From positions 88,008 to 152,007 of the forward strand of contig NZ_CADIJO010000016.1 of assembly GCF_902859705.1 (NCBI RefSeq): a DNA stretch of 64,000 nucleotides. Direction: 5' to 3'. A program made the position numbers and the translations under genes. The stretch comes from Achromobacter deleyi (GTDB taxonomy: Bacteria > Pseudomonadota > Gammaproteobacteria > Burkholderiales > Burkholderiaceae_B). Below are positions 56,440 to 64,000 of the stretch, piece after piece. The notes under the pieces were generated by a model that was not told the DNA's origin, made no database searches, and was given only the letters and a program-made list of their open reading frames with translations. Positions within the stretch are counted from its first letter, which is position 1, and each line of letters begins with the position of its first letter.

Positions 56440-57435
56440 CTAGTCCATCTTGATGTTGGCGGCCTTGACTACGTCGGCCCATTTGGTGGTTTCTGATTTC
56501 ATGTAGGCCTCGAAGTCGGCGGGGGTGCCGCCCAGGGGTTGGCTGCCTTCGGCTTCCAGGCGTTTGATCAGGTCGGGTTCTTTCAGGACGGTCTGTATGC
56601 GGGCGTTGAGTTGGGTGACCATGTCGGGGGGCATGTGGGCGGGGCCGACCAGGCCGGTCCAGGCGGAGGCTTCGAAGCCGGGGTAGCCGGATTCGGCGAC
56701 GGTGGGGACGTCGGGCAAGGCGGCCAGGCGGGTGTTGGAGGTGACGGCCAGGGCGCGCAGTTTGTTGGCGGCGAGCAGGGGGAAGGCGGTCTGGGGGGTG
56801 ATGAAGTAGAGGTCGGTCTGGCCGCCTACCAGGTCCGTGACGGCGGGGCCGGCGCCTTTGTAGGGGACGTGCAGGAACTCGATGCCGGCGCGGCGGGCAA
56901 GCATGACGCCGGACATGTGGCCGATGGTGCCGTTGCCGGCCGAGGCCAGGCGCAGGGACGAGGCGGGCTTTTTCTTGGCGTCGTCGACCAGGTCGGCCAG
57001 GGTCTTGTAGGGCGAATCGGCACGCACGACCAGGACGACGGGCTGGGCGGCGATCAGGCCGACCAGGGTGAAGTCCTTCTTGGGGTCGAACGGCATCTTG
57101 GGATAGAGCGCCGGGTTGATCGCGAGGTTGGCGGCCTGGCCCATGCCGACGGTGTAGCCGTCGGGCTGGGCGCGGGCCACGTAGTCCATGCCGATGTTGC
57201 CGGTGGCGCCGGGCTTGTTCTGCACCACCAGGCTCCAGCCGGTGGCCACGCCCAGGCGTTCGGCCAGCAGGCGGCTGACGACGTCGGTGCCGCCGCCCGG
57301 GGGCATGGGCACGACCAGGTTGATGGGGCGCTCGGGATAGGCGGCGGCGGTGGCGGGCGCGGCGCCGGCCAGGGTGGCGGCGGCCAGGACGGCCGCGGCA
57401 AGGCAGCGCGGAAGAAGGCGCGGGAAGGGATTCAT
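56440..57435 (-). CDS. Bug-family tripartite tricarboxylate transporter receptor
   Basis: Periplasmic binding protein of 331 residues. The signal peptide is followed by YPERPINLVVPMPPGGGTDV (about residues 33-52) and VVQNKPGATGNIGMDYVARA, typical of Bug proteins. The ATG at 57435 has GGAG upstream. It is the last gene of an operon with a CoA-transferase and a lyase, so it probably captures the carboxylate that they degrade. No permease genes are adjacent. Confidence 0.92.
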   Translation of the reverse strand: MNPFPRLLPRCLAAAVLAAATLAGAAPATAAAYPERPINLVVPMPPGGGTDVVSRLLAERLGVATGWSLVVQNKPGATGNIGMDYVARAQPDGYTVGMGQAANLAINPALYPKMPFDPKKDFTLVGLIAAQPVVLVVRADSPYKTLADLVDDAKKKPASSLRLASAGNGTIGHMSGVMLARRAGIEFLHVPYKGAGPAVTDLVGGQTDLYFITPQTAFPLLAANKLRALAVTSNTRLAALPDVPTVAESGYPGFEASAWTGLVGPAHMPPDMVTQLNARIQTVLKEPDLIKRLEAEGSQPLGGTPADFEAYMKSETTKWADVVKAANIKMD

Positions 57436-57482
57436 GCGGTTGTCTCCAGAAGGATTCTTGGTGGCGGCCGGGGCGGTCGCGG

Positions 57483-58769
57483 TCAGTTCACCGGCCCTAC
57501 GACGCCGGCTTCGGTCAGGGCCGCGATCTGCGTCGCGCTCAGCCCCAGGGTTTCCAGCAACTGGGCGCCCTGCGCGCCCAGTGCCGGGGGATCGGTACGC
57601 ACGCCGGGGCGGCGGCCGCCCAGCGTGATGGGCAGCAGCGGCACCTTGGCGTGTTTGCCAGCCGCACCATTGCCTGCCCCGCCGCTGCCCGCACCGCTGC
57701 CCGCACCGTCTTGCGGCAAGGTGATGTCGGCCAGGCCGCCGGTGGCGGTCAGGTGCGGGTCGTCGAACAGGTCCTGCGGCTTGGCAATCGGCGCGTAGGG
57801 CAGGCCCTGGGCCTCGAAGCGAGCGGCGATGTCGGCGGCGGCCAGCGGCGCCATGCGTTCGCGCAGCATGGGCATGAGCCACGAACGGGCTTCGACGCGG
57901 TCGTTGTTGCCGGCCAGGCGCGCATCCTGGGCCAGGTCGGCGAAACCGAAGGCCTCGCAGAACAATTTCCATTGGGTGTCGGACACCACGGCCAGGAAGA
58001 TCTGTTCGCCGTCCTTGACGGTGAAGACGTCATACACGGCCCAGGCCGAGATGCGGCTGGGCATGGGGGCGGCGGGCTTGCCGGTGACGGCGTACTGCAT
58101 CATGTGATGGCCGACCAGGAACACGTTGTTCTCGAACAGCGCGCTTTGCACTTCCTGGCCGCGGCCGGTGCGGGCGCGTTCCAGCAGCGCGGCCATGGCG
58201 CCCATGGCGCCGAACATGCCGCCCATGATGTCGTTGACCGCGGCGCCGGCACGCAAGGGCCGGCCTTCGGGGCCGGTCATGTAGGCCAGGCCGCCCATCA
58301 TCTGCACCACTTCGTCCAGCGCGGTGCGGTGCTGGTAGGGGCCGGGCAGGAAGCCTTTGTGCGAGACGTAGATCAGGCGTTCGTTCAGCCTGGACAGGGT
58401 GGCGTAGTCCAGCCCCAGCCGGGCCATGGTGCCGGCCTTGAAGTTTTCGCTGACGATGTCGGCGCTGGCGATCAGCTTGAGCACCAGCTCGATGCCGCGC
58501 GGGTCCTGCAGGTTGACCGGCAGGCTTTTCTTGTTGCGGTTGAACATGGCGAAAAAGCCCGCACCCGAGCCCTTCAGGCGGCGCGTGTTGTCGCCCTGCA
58601 CCGGTTCGATCTTGATGACCTCGGCGCCCAGGTCGGCCAGCATCATGCCGCAGGTGGGGCCCATGACCATGTGGGTGAATTCCACCACCCGGATGCCGGC
58701 CAGCGGCAGCGGCGCCTCGCCAGTTTGGGTGGCGGTTTGTGCGGCGGCGTCGTGCGATTGCGGATTCAT
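57483..58769 (-). CDS. CaiB/BaiF-family CoA-transferase
   Basis: Class III CoA-transferase of 428 residues. The N-terminal GIRVVEFTHMVMGPTCGMML and ADLGAEVIKIEPVQGDNTRR are typical, and the catalytic Asp region is LRAGAAVNDIMGGMFGA near residues 175-190. A Gly/Ala/Ser-rich insert (GAGSGAGSGGAGNGAAG) near residue 360 is made by tandem 12-bp DNA repeats. Its ATG overlaps the stop codon of the lyase gene by 4 bases. It activates a carboxylate as a CoA ester. Confidence 0.9.
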   Translation of the reverse strand: MNPQSHDAAAQTATQTGEAPLPLAGIRVVEFTHMVMGPTCGMMLADLGAEVIKIEPVQGDNTRRLKGSGAGFFAMFNRNKKSLPVNLQDPRGIELVLKLIASADIVSENFKAGTMARLGLDYATLSRLNERLIYVSHKGFLPGPYQHRTALDEVVQMMGGLAYMTGPEGRPLRAGAAVNDIMGGMFGAMGAMAALLERARTGRGQEVQSALFENNVFLVGHHMMQYAVTGKPAAPMPSRISAWAVYDVFTVKDGEQIFLAVVSDTQWKLFCEAFGFADLAQDARLAGNNDRVEARSWLMPMLRERMAPLAAADIAARFEAQGLPYAPIAKPQDLFDDPHLTATGGLADITLPQDGAGSGAGSGGAGNGAAGKHAKVPLLPITLGGRRPGVRTDPPALGAQGAQLLETLGLSATQIAALTEAGVVGPVN

Positions 58770-59692
58770 GCGGCCTCCCGCGCGTAGATGAAGCCCTTGG
58801 GCAGGCCGGCGTCGGGCACGTGGCCGTACAGCGGTTCGCCGGGCAGCCCCTCTTGCAGCGCGTCGCGCGCGGCCAGGAGGCCGTTCATGTCGATGCCGGT
58901 ATCCAGGCCCATCGACTCGAGCAGGAACACCAGGTCTTCGGTGACGATGTTGCCGGTGGCGCCGGGCGCGTACGGGCAGCCGCCAAGGCCGCCCTGGCTG
59001 GCGTCGAACGTGTCGACGTCGGCCTCCAGCGCGGCCACCACATTGGCCAGCCCCTGGCCGCGGGTGTTGTGAAAGTGGGCGCCGCCCGCGCGTGCGCCGA
59101 GTTCGGCGCGCAGGGCCTTGAACAGGCGCTTGACCTGCGCGGGGTTGGCGTAGCCGGTGGTGTCGGACAGCCCCACTTCGTCCACGCCCAGTTGCGCCAT
59201 CGCGACGGCCAGGCGCAGCGTGTCGGCTTGCGGCACCTGGCCGGCCAGCGTGCAGCCAAACGCGGTGGACAGGCCGGCTTCCAGTTTCACGTTGGGGAAT
59301 TGCGCATTGCGCAGGGCCACCACGGCGGCCACTTCGTCGCGCATCTGCGCGTGGGTCTTGCGCACGTTGGCCAGGGAATGGGCCTCGCTGACCGACACGG
59401 GCAGCGTGACCTTGACCGCGCCCGCCTCGAAGGCCGCGCGGGCGCCGCGCAGGTTCGGGGCCAGCGCCGCCACGGCCAGGCCGGGCAGTTGCCGGGCGCC
59501 CGCCACCACATCGGCCGCGTCCGCCATCTGCGGCAGCAACTTGGGCGGCACGAACGAGCAGACCTCGATTTCGCGCAGGCCGGCCGCGGCCAGCGCGGTG
59601 ATCCAGCGCAGCTTGGCGGGCGTGGACATGACGGCGGCGATGCTCTGCAACCCATCCCGGGGGCCGACCTCGCTGACTAGAATCTGGGGCAT
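58766..59692 (-). CDS. Hydroxymethylglutaryl-CoA lyase-family enzyme
   Basis: DRE-TIM metallolyase of 308 residues. The catalytic start SEVGPRDGLQS is near residues 7-17, and the conserved active-site loop GGLGGCPYAPGATGN is near 234-248. It cleaves 3-hydroxy-3-methylglutaryl-CoA or a related CoA ester to acetyl-CoA (or pyruvate) and a carboxylate. It is the first gene of a three-gene minus-strand operon under the divergent IclR regulator. Confidence 0.9.
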   Translation of the reverse strand: MPQILVSEVGPRDGLQSIAAVMSTPAKLRWITALAAAGLREIEVCSFVPPKLLPQMADAADVVAGARQLPGLAVAALAPNLRGARAAFEAGAVKVTLPVSVSEAHSLANVRKTHAQMRDEVAAVVALRNAQFPNVKLEAGLSTAFGCTLAGQVPQADTLRLAVAMAQLGVDEVGLSDTTGYANPAQVKRLFKALRAELGARAGGAHFHNTRGQGLANVVAALEADVDTFDASQGGLGGCPYAPGATGNIVTEDLVFLLESMGLDTGIDMNGLLAARDALQEGLPGEPLYGHVPDAGLPKGFIYAREAA

Positions 59693-59708
59693 TGACTTTC
59701 TCCTTAGT

Positions 59709-59742
59709 GTTCTATAAGATAGAACGACGTTCTATAAATTAT
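59709..59742 (-). promoter_or_regulatory. IclR operator in the divergent promoter region
   Basis: Palindrome GTTCTATAAGATAGAAC (59709-59725) is followed by a second half GTTCTATAA (59729-59737), 20 bp apart. It sits between the lyase operon and the IclR gene. The sequence GTTCTAT-like with dyad symmetry is typical of IclR-family binding sites. Confidence 0.7.
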
Positions 59743-59795
59743 TCCCCATCCGGATTCCGGGTGTCAACCCTGCCTGCCCGAAAGGCCGCTTTGCC

Positions 59796-60527
59796 ATGCC
59801 CAGAAAAGCCAGCCAACCCTCGTTAGCCGACCAGCACGCAGCGCCCGGCGGCGCCGCCGCGGTGGACCGCGCCCTGTCGGTGCTGTCCGCTTTCCGCACG
59901 GGCGACCGGTCACTGACCCTGGCCGAACTGGCCGAACGCACCCAGCTCTACAAAAGCACGGTGCTGCGCTTGCTGGCCTCGCTGGAACACGGCCGCCTGG
60001 TGCAGCGCACGGCCGACGGCCACTACGCCCTGGGCGCCGAGATCGCACGCTTGCATGGGGTCTACGCGGCCTCGTTCTCGCTGGAAGCCGTGGTCATGCC
60101 GGTGCTGCAGGAACTGGCGCGCCTCACCCGCGAAAGCGCCGCGTTCCACGTGCGCCAGGGCGAACACCGCCTGTGCCTGTACCGGGTCGATTCGCCGCAG
60201 CCGGTGCGCGACCACATCAAGGCCGGCGACCTGCTGCCCCTGGACCGGGGCGCGGGCGGCCGCGTGCTGACGGCGTTCGGGGGCGCGCCGGGCGAGCCCT
60301 ACGAATCCATCCGCCAGAGCGGCGTGGTGGTACTGGAAGGCGACCGCATGCCCGAGCTGTCGGGCATCTCGGCGCCGGTCTTCAATGCCACGGGTGAATT
60401 GGCCGGAGCGGTCACGCTGACCATGCCCACGCCGCGCCTGCAACGCGACCACGCGGCGCTGGTGGTGGCCGCCGCGGCGGATGCCACCCGCAAACTGGGC
60501 GGTTTTTACCCTTGGCCGAACGATTGA
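59796..60527 (+). CDS. IclR-family transcriptional regulator
   Basis: Regulator of 243 residues. The HTH is in LTLAELAERTQLYKSTVLRLLASLEHGRL near residues 40-68, and the effector domain contains GAGGRVLTAFGG and SGISAPVFNATGELAGAVTL near the C-terminus. It is divergent from the lyase/CoA-transferase/Bug operon and most likely controls it through the operator between them. Confidence 0.92.
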   Translation: MPRKASQPSLADQHAAPGGAAAVDRALSVLSAFRTGDRSLTLAELAERTQLYKSTVLRLLASLEHGRLVQRTADGHYALGAEIARLHGVYAASFSLEAVVMPVLQELARLTRESAAFHVRQGEHRLCLYRVDSPQPVRDHIKAGDLLPLDRGAGGRVLTAFGGAPGEPYESIRQSGVVVLEGDRMPELSGISAPVFNATGELAGAVTLTMPTPRLQRDHAALVVAAAADATRKLGGFYPWPND

Positions 60528-60617
60528 ACGGCCCCGGGGCGGGTTATCATCCCCGACATTGCGCAGCCGGTCGCATGCGCCCCTTTCGGGCGCACAGAAC
60601 CGCCAGCCCCACTCAAG

Positions 60618-61505
60618 ATGAACACTGAATCCCTAGCCCTGGACTTCAAGAGCGCCACCCTTTATGCCATCCGGGTGGTCCTGCACAGCGCCGACCCCGA
60701 ACGCCTGAACGCCGCGCTGGCCAAGCGCATGGCCGATGCGGGCAGCTTCTTCGAGAACGAACCCGTCGTCATCGACGCCAGCCGCGTCGAGGAAAAAATC
60801 GATTGGACCGCGCTGGTCGCGGCGCTGCGCGGGCATAACCTGCCCCCCATCGGCGTGGTCGCCGAAGGCGCCAACCTGGCCGCTGCGCGCGCCGCGGGCC
60901 TGACGCCCGTGGAACTGTCCACGCCCGCAGCCCGCCCGATGCCGGTGGTGGACACCGCGCCGCCCAACGACGTCGCCACGCCGGTGCCGTCGGTGCCTGC
61001 CGCCGCGGTCGAGATCGCCTCCGCGCCCACGCCGGCCGACACGCCCGCGGACAAGCCCGCCGAGAAGTCCGCCGACACCGCGGCCGCCAAGTCCGCCGAG
61101 CCCCTGCCCGAGCGCGCCGCCAGCAGTACCACGTCGGCGCCCAGCCCGACGCCGGCCGCGCCGCAATCGTCGTCGGCGCTCGTCATCACCAAGCCCCTGC
61201 GGTCCGGCCAGCGCGTCTATGCGCGCCACACCGACCTGGTCGTCATCGGCATGGTCAGCCAGGGCGCCGAAGTCATCGCCGACGGCAACGTGCACGTGTA
61301 CGGACCGCTGCGCGGCAAGGCCATGGCCGGCGCGCGCGGCGATACGTCGGCGCGCATCTTCACCACGCACCTGGATGCGGAGCTGCTGGCCGTGGCCGGA
61401 GTGTACCGTGTGGTGGAAGACAAGCTCGACAAGTCGCTGCAGAACCAACCGGCACTGGTGCGGCTGGATGGCGACACGCTGCGCATCGAGGCGCTCAAGG
61501 CCTGA
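60618..61505 (+). CDS. minC: Septum site-determining protein MinC
   Basis: FtsZ inhibitor of 295 residues. An N-terminal MinC-N domain (about 1-105) and a C-terminal beta-helix domain (from about 190, with [25 protein letters not shown] and [15 protein letters not shown]) are joined by an Ala/Pro/Ser-rich linker of about 80 residues. MinC blocks septa at the cell poles when carried by MinD. Confidence 0.95.
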   Translation: MNTESLALDFKSATLYAIRVVLHSADPERLNAALAKRMADAGSFFENEPVVIDASRVEEKIDWTALVAALRGHNLPPIGVVAEGANLAAARAAGLTPVELSTPAARPMPVVDTAPPNDVATPVPSVPAAAVEIASAPTPADTPADKPAEKSADTAAAKSAEPLPERAASSTTSAPSPTPAAPQSSSALVITKPLRSGQRVYARHTDLVVIGMVSQGAEVIADGNVHVYGPLRGKAMAGARGDTSARIFTTHLDAELLAVAGVYRVVEDKLDKSLQNQPALVRLDGDTLRIEALKA

Positions 61506-61589
61506 CGGCAACACATTCTGTAAGAAGCCTTACATGGGCTTTTTGCTTTACGATAACGCGATTTATTCGAACATAAGGGTTTGATCGTC

Positions 61590-62405
61590 ATGACACGCAT
61601 TGTTGTGGTGACTTCCGGCAAAGGCGGCGTGGGTAAAACCACGACGAGCGCCAGTTTTTCCGCGGGCCTCGCGATGCGGGGCCACAAGACCGCTGTCATC
61701 GACTTCGATGTCGGCCTGCGCAATCTCGACCTCATCATGGGCTGCGAGCGTCGCGTGGTGTACGACTTCGTCAATGTGATCCAAGGCGAAGCCACGCTCA
61801 ACCAGGCGCTGATCAAGGACAAGCAGCTTGAAAACCTGTTCATCCTGCCCGCCTCGCAAACGCGCGACAAAGACGCGCTGACGCAGGAAGGCGTGGAAAA
61901 GGTCATCAACGACCTGAAGGAAATGGGCTTCGACTACATCGTCTGCGATTCGCCCGCCGGCATCGAAACGGGTGCCCTGATGGCCGCCTACTTCGCCGAC
62001 GACGCGCTGGTGGTGACCAACCCCGAAGTCTCGTCCGTTCGCGACTCTGACCGCATCCTGGGCATCCTGGCGGCCAAGTCCAAGCGCGCGGTCGACGGCG
62101 GCGAGCCGGTCAAGGAATTCCTGCTGCTCACGCGCTACAACCCCAAGCGCGTGGTCGACGGCGAAATGCTGTCGCTGGGCGACATCGAAGACATCCTGCG
62201 CATCAAGCTCATCGGCGTCATTCCCGAATCCGAAGCCGTGCTGCAGGCGTCCAACCAAGGCCTGCCCGCCATTCACCTGAAAGAGACCGACGTTTCCGAA
62301 GCCTACAAGGACGTCGTGGCCCGTTACCTTGGCGAAGACAAGGCCCTGCGCTTTACCGACTACGAGAAGCCGGGTTTCCTGAAACGCCTGTTCGGAGGCA
62401 AGTAA
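61590..62405 (+). CDS. minD: Septum site-determining ATPase MinD
   Basis: Membrane-binding ParA-type ATPase of 271 residues. Walker A is SGKGGVGKTTTSA near residues 9-21, and the C-terminal amphipathic membrane helix is FLKRLFGGK. It recruits MinC and is stimulated by MinE. The ATG at 61590 is preferred over the upstream TTG. Confidence 0.97.
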   Translation: MTRIVVVTSGKGGVGKTTTSASFSAGLAMRGHKTAVIDFDVGLRNLDLIMGCERRVVYDFVNVIQGEATLNQALIKDKQLENLFILPASQTRDKDALTQEGVEKVINDLKEMGFDYIVCDSPAGIETGALMAAYFADDALVVTNPEVSSVRDSDRILGILAAKSKRAVDGGEPVKEFLLLTRYNPKRVVDGEMLSLGDIEDILRIKLIGVIPESEAVLQASNQGLPAIHLKETDVSEAYKDVVARYLGEDKALRFTDYEKPGFLKRLFGGK

Positions 62406-62408
62406 GCA

Positions 62409-62666
62409 ATGTCCTTCCTGTCGTTTCTGCTTGGTCAAAAGAAATCGTCCGCTTCCGTCGCCAAGGAGCGGTTGCAGATCATCCTGGCCCACGAGCGGGG
62501 CCGCGGCGACTCGCCCGACTACCTGCCGCAGCTGCAGCAGGAACTCATCGCGGTCATTTCCAAGTACGTGAAGATCAACCCCGAAGACATCAAGGTGCAC
62601 CTGGAACGCCAGGACACCCTCGAAGTGTTGGAAGTGAAGATCGAAATGCCGCAAAGCGAAGCCTGA
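62409..62666 (+). CDS. minE: Cell division topological specificity factor MinE
   Basis: Protein of 85 residues. The N-terminal MinD-binding and membrane region [20 protein letters not shown] is followed by [12 protein letters not shown] and a C-terminal dimerisation strand. It follows minD by 3 bp, the standard minCDE operon. Confidence 0.97.
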   Translation: MSFLSFLLGQKKSSASVAKERLQIILAHERGRGDSPDYLPQLQQELIAVISKYVKINPEDIKVHLERQDTLEVLEVKIEMPQSEA

Positions 62667-62720
62667 CGCACGCGCCGCGCAGACGTTCTGCGCGGCCCGC
62701 GGCACGTTCGCGCACAAACG

Positions 62721-62749
62721 AAAAACCCTCGGTTTCCCGAGGGTTTTTT
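62721..62749 (+). terminator. Terminator of minCDE
   Basis: Stem AAACCCTCGG / CCGAGGGTTT followed by a T-run, 55 bp after minE. Confidence 0.85.
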
Positions 62750-62844
62750 CATGGGCGAAACACTCAGCGCGGGCGGCAGCAGGCATGGATACCTGCCCCG
62801 GGCACCGGCCCACCCAGGGCCGGCGTGCCCTTGCCGCAGCGGGC

Positions 62845-63069
62845 TTAGTGCTTGCCGACCTGGTCGCCGATGACACCGCCGATGGCTGCGCCACCCACGG
62901 TACCCAGGATGCCGCCGTTGGTGATGACGGCGCCCGCCACACCACCCAGCGCCGCACCGCCCACCGTGCTCTTCTGGCGATGGCTCATGCTGTCCCAGGA
63001 CGAGCAACCTGCCATCGTGGCAGCCATGGCAACAGCGACACAGATTTTGGAAACAGATGCGATCTTCAT
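62845..63069 (-). CDS. Glycine-zipper lipoprotein
   Basis: Small lipoprotein of 74 residues. The signal ends at the lipobox MAGC (Cys near residue 22), and the rest is a glycine zipper (GGAALGGVAGAVI and GGAAIGGVIGDQVG), typical of OsmB/YmgG-like outer-membrane lipoproteins of stress or envelope function. The ATG at 63069 is used. Confidence 0.85.
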   Translation of the reverse strand: MKIASVSKICVAVAMAATMAGCSSWDSMSHRQKSTVGGAALGGVAGAVITNGGILGTVGGAAIGGVIGDQVGKH

Positions 63070-63257
63070 GATGAGGCTCCTATTCTTGTACCCGGGGCCG
63101 CCCCTGAACAAGACGCGAGCGCACGACACCCCTATGGGTTTGGAGCCTTCAGGATCGCAAAATATCCCGGGGGACGGTGTGAGGTTTGCCCAGGAATTGT
63201 GTCAAAGGGCGAGGGAATCTTTGCGGTTCCCCTGGGCCGTGTTGCAGGGCTTGCGCA

Positions 63258-63791
63258 CTATTTGACCAGACGTAACACGTCGCGGAAGCGCGGATGCTCG
63301 CAGGTGTCCATCCATTCGAAAATGGCCATTTCCGAAGTGACGATCTCGGCGCCATGGGCACGTGCCCGGCGCAGCGCGGCGTGGTGGTCGGACGGCTTGC
63401 GCGAGCCTGCCGCATCCGACACCAGCACCGCCTTGTAACCCGCATCGATCAAACCGATGACGGTCTGCAACACGCAGATGTGGGCCTCGCAGCCCGCCAC
63501 CAGCACGGTCTTGCGCGCAGCCGGCAGCCAGGCGTCAAAGCCGCGCTCGCGCGTGGAAGAGAAATGCATCTTCTGGAACGTGGACTGCACCAGCTCGTTC
63601 AGCGGCGCCACGGTCACGCCGAGCATCTTGCTGTGATGCTCGGTCGCCACCACCGGCACCTCGAGCAGGCGAGCCGCCTGCGCCAGCTTGTGCGCCGTAG
63701 CCAGCACCGCATCGCCGTCGTGGATCACGGGCATCAGGCGGCCCTGCATGTCGACGATGAGCAACGTGGAATCGGAAGCTTGCAGCAACAT
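63258..63791 (-). CDS. Isochorismatase-family hydrolase (YcaC-like)
   Basis: Cysteine hydrolase of 177 residues. The catalytic Asp is in LLIVDMQGRL near residue 14, a lysine is near residue 93, and the cysteine is in VLVAGCEAHICVLQTV near residue 106. It probably hydrolyses an amide or ester. The nearby IS element begins 99 bp upstream of its start. Confidence 0.9.
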   Translation of the reverse strand: MLLQASDSTLLIVDMQGRLMPVIHDGDAVLATAHKLAQAARLLEVPVVATEHHSKMLGVTVAPLNELVQSTFQKMHFSSTRERGFDAWLPAARKTVLVAGCEAHICVLQTVIGLIDAGYKAVLVSDAAGSRKPSDHHAALRRARAHGAEIVTSEMAIFEWMDTCEHPRFRDVLRLVK

Positions 63792-63889
63792 GGTGGAGTA
63801 CTCCTGTCAGAAGCTTGCAGCATAACGCGGAAGAATTTGCGGGTAACGCCTCGGCGCCCATTTGCACAGGCAAAAAAATCCCGGCACAT

Positions 63890-64000
63890 TGAACTGACCC
63901 CCAGAAGTTGGACGGTCAACTAAAGCCCGAAGGCCTGGGCTCGGTATTGCACCGGGCTCAGGCCTTTCAGCTTGAGCTTGATACGGTCGTGATTGTAGTA
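63890..64000 (-). mobile_element. IS3-family insertion sequence, right edge only
   Basis: The terminal inverted repeat begins TGAACTGACCCCCAGAAG at 63890, matching IS3-type ends, and the 3' end of an orfB transposase follows. The element continues beyond the window end. Confidence 0.8.
63920..64000 (-). CDS. IS3-family transposase OrfB, C-terminus only
   Basis: The last 26 residues are visible and read YYNHDRIKLKLKGLSPVQYR near the end, which is the conserved C-terminus of IS3-family OrfB integrase-type transposases. The stop codon (TAG) is at 63920-63922. The N-terminal part and catalytic DDE residues lie outside the window. Confidence 0.85.
   Translation of the reverse strand, partial: YYNHDRIKLKLKGLSPVQYRAQAFGL

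Overview
The window looks like chromosomal DNA from a high-GC betaproteobacterium of the Alcaligenaceae, most like Achromobacter or Bordetella. The inference rests on gene content: two tripartite-tricarboxylate (Bug) receptors, a phasin, aat-bpt-pyrD, dusB-fis, purH-ruvC-ruvA, minCDE, EI24 and zf-CHCC proteins, and dense GC-rich coding. The species cannot be fixed from the sequence alone.

Bases 1-3044 are the end of an integrative element that continues to the left. parA, alpA and a BisR-like regulator read leftward, followed by a DUF305 metal-type cargo gene, an outward-facing promoter (2930-2958), and an 18-bp copy of a tRNA-Gly 3' end (3027-3044) that joins host DNA and the host tRNA terminator (3089-3112). 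This is the right-end layout of ICEclc/PAGI-2-type ICEs. Two intact tRNA-Gly(GCC) genes and a tRNA-Cys follow at 6.8-7.3 kb.

From 3.1 to 29.7 kb there are housekeeping and accessory genes. They include an azoreductase-GNAT pair divergent from a MocR regulator, an AhpD-like protein, DoxX and LysR, a NUDIX-aat-bpt-pyrD run, a phasin, a Bug receptor facing an IclR regulator, a CinA-like protein, EI24, rhlE, azlCD divergent from ilvE, an M48 protease with TPR region, galU, a CtaG-like protein and a porin.

The 29.7-35.0 kb stretch is a divalent-cation island on the minus strand. A CaCA exchanger sits behind a yybP-ykoY (Mn2+) riboswitch. Next comes a standalone ACT-like protein resembling the MgtC C-terminus, then a short ORF resembling the MgtL leader peptide, a long leader, and an MgtA P-type ATPase.

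From 35 to 56 kb come pepP, a UbiH-type hydroxylase, dusB-fis, purH-ruvC-ruvA, an inverted block with ruvB, an EnvZ/OmpR-like pair with a proline-rich sensor domain, a standalone usher-like protein, recQ, a cydAB-like pair and glnS. The CydA-like subunit lacks every canonical heme ligand, so it is unlikely to be a normal bd oxidase and is the strongest novelty here.

From 56 to 64 kb there is an intergenic inverted-repeat element and a CoA-dependent catabolic operon (lyase, CoA-transferase, Bug receptor) under a divergent IclR regulator with a clear operator. minCDE, a glycine-zipper lipoprotein, an isochorismatase-family protein and the edge of an IS3-family insertion sequence complete the window.
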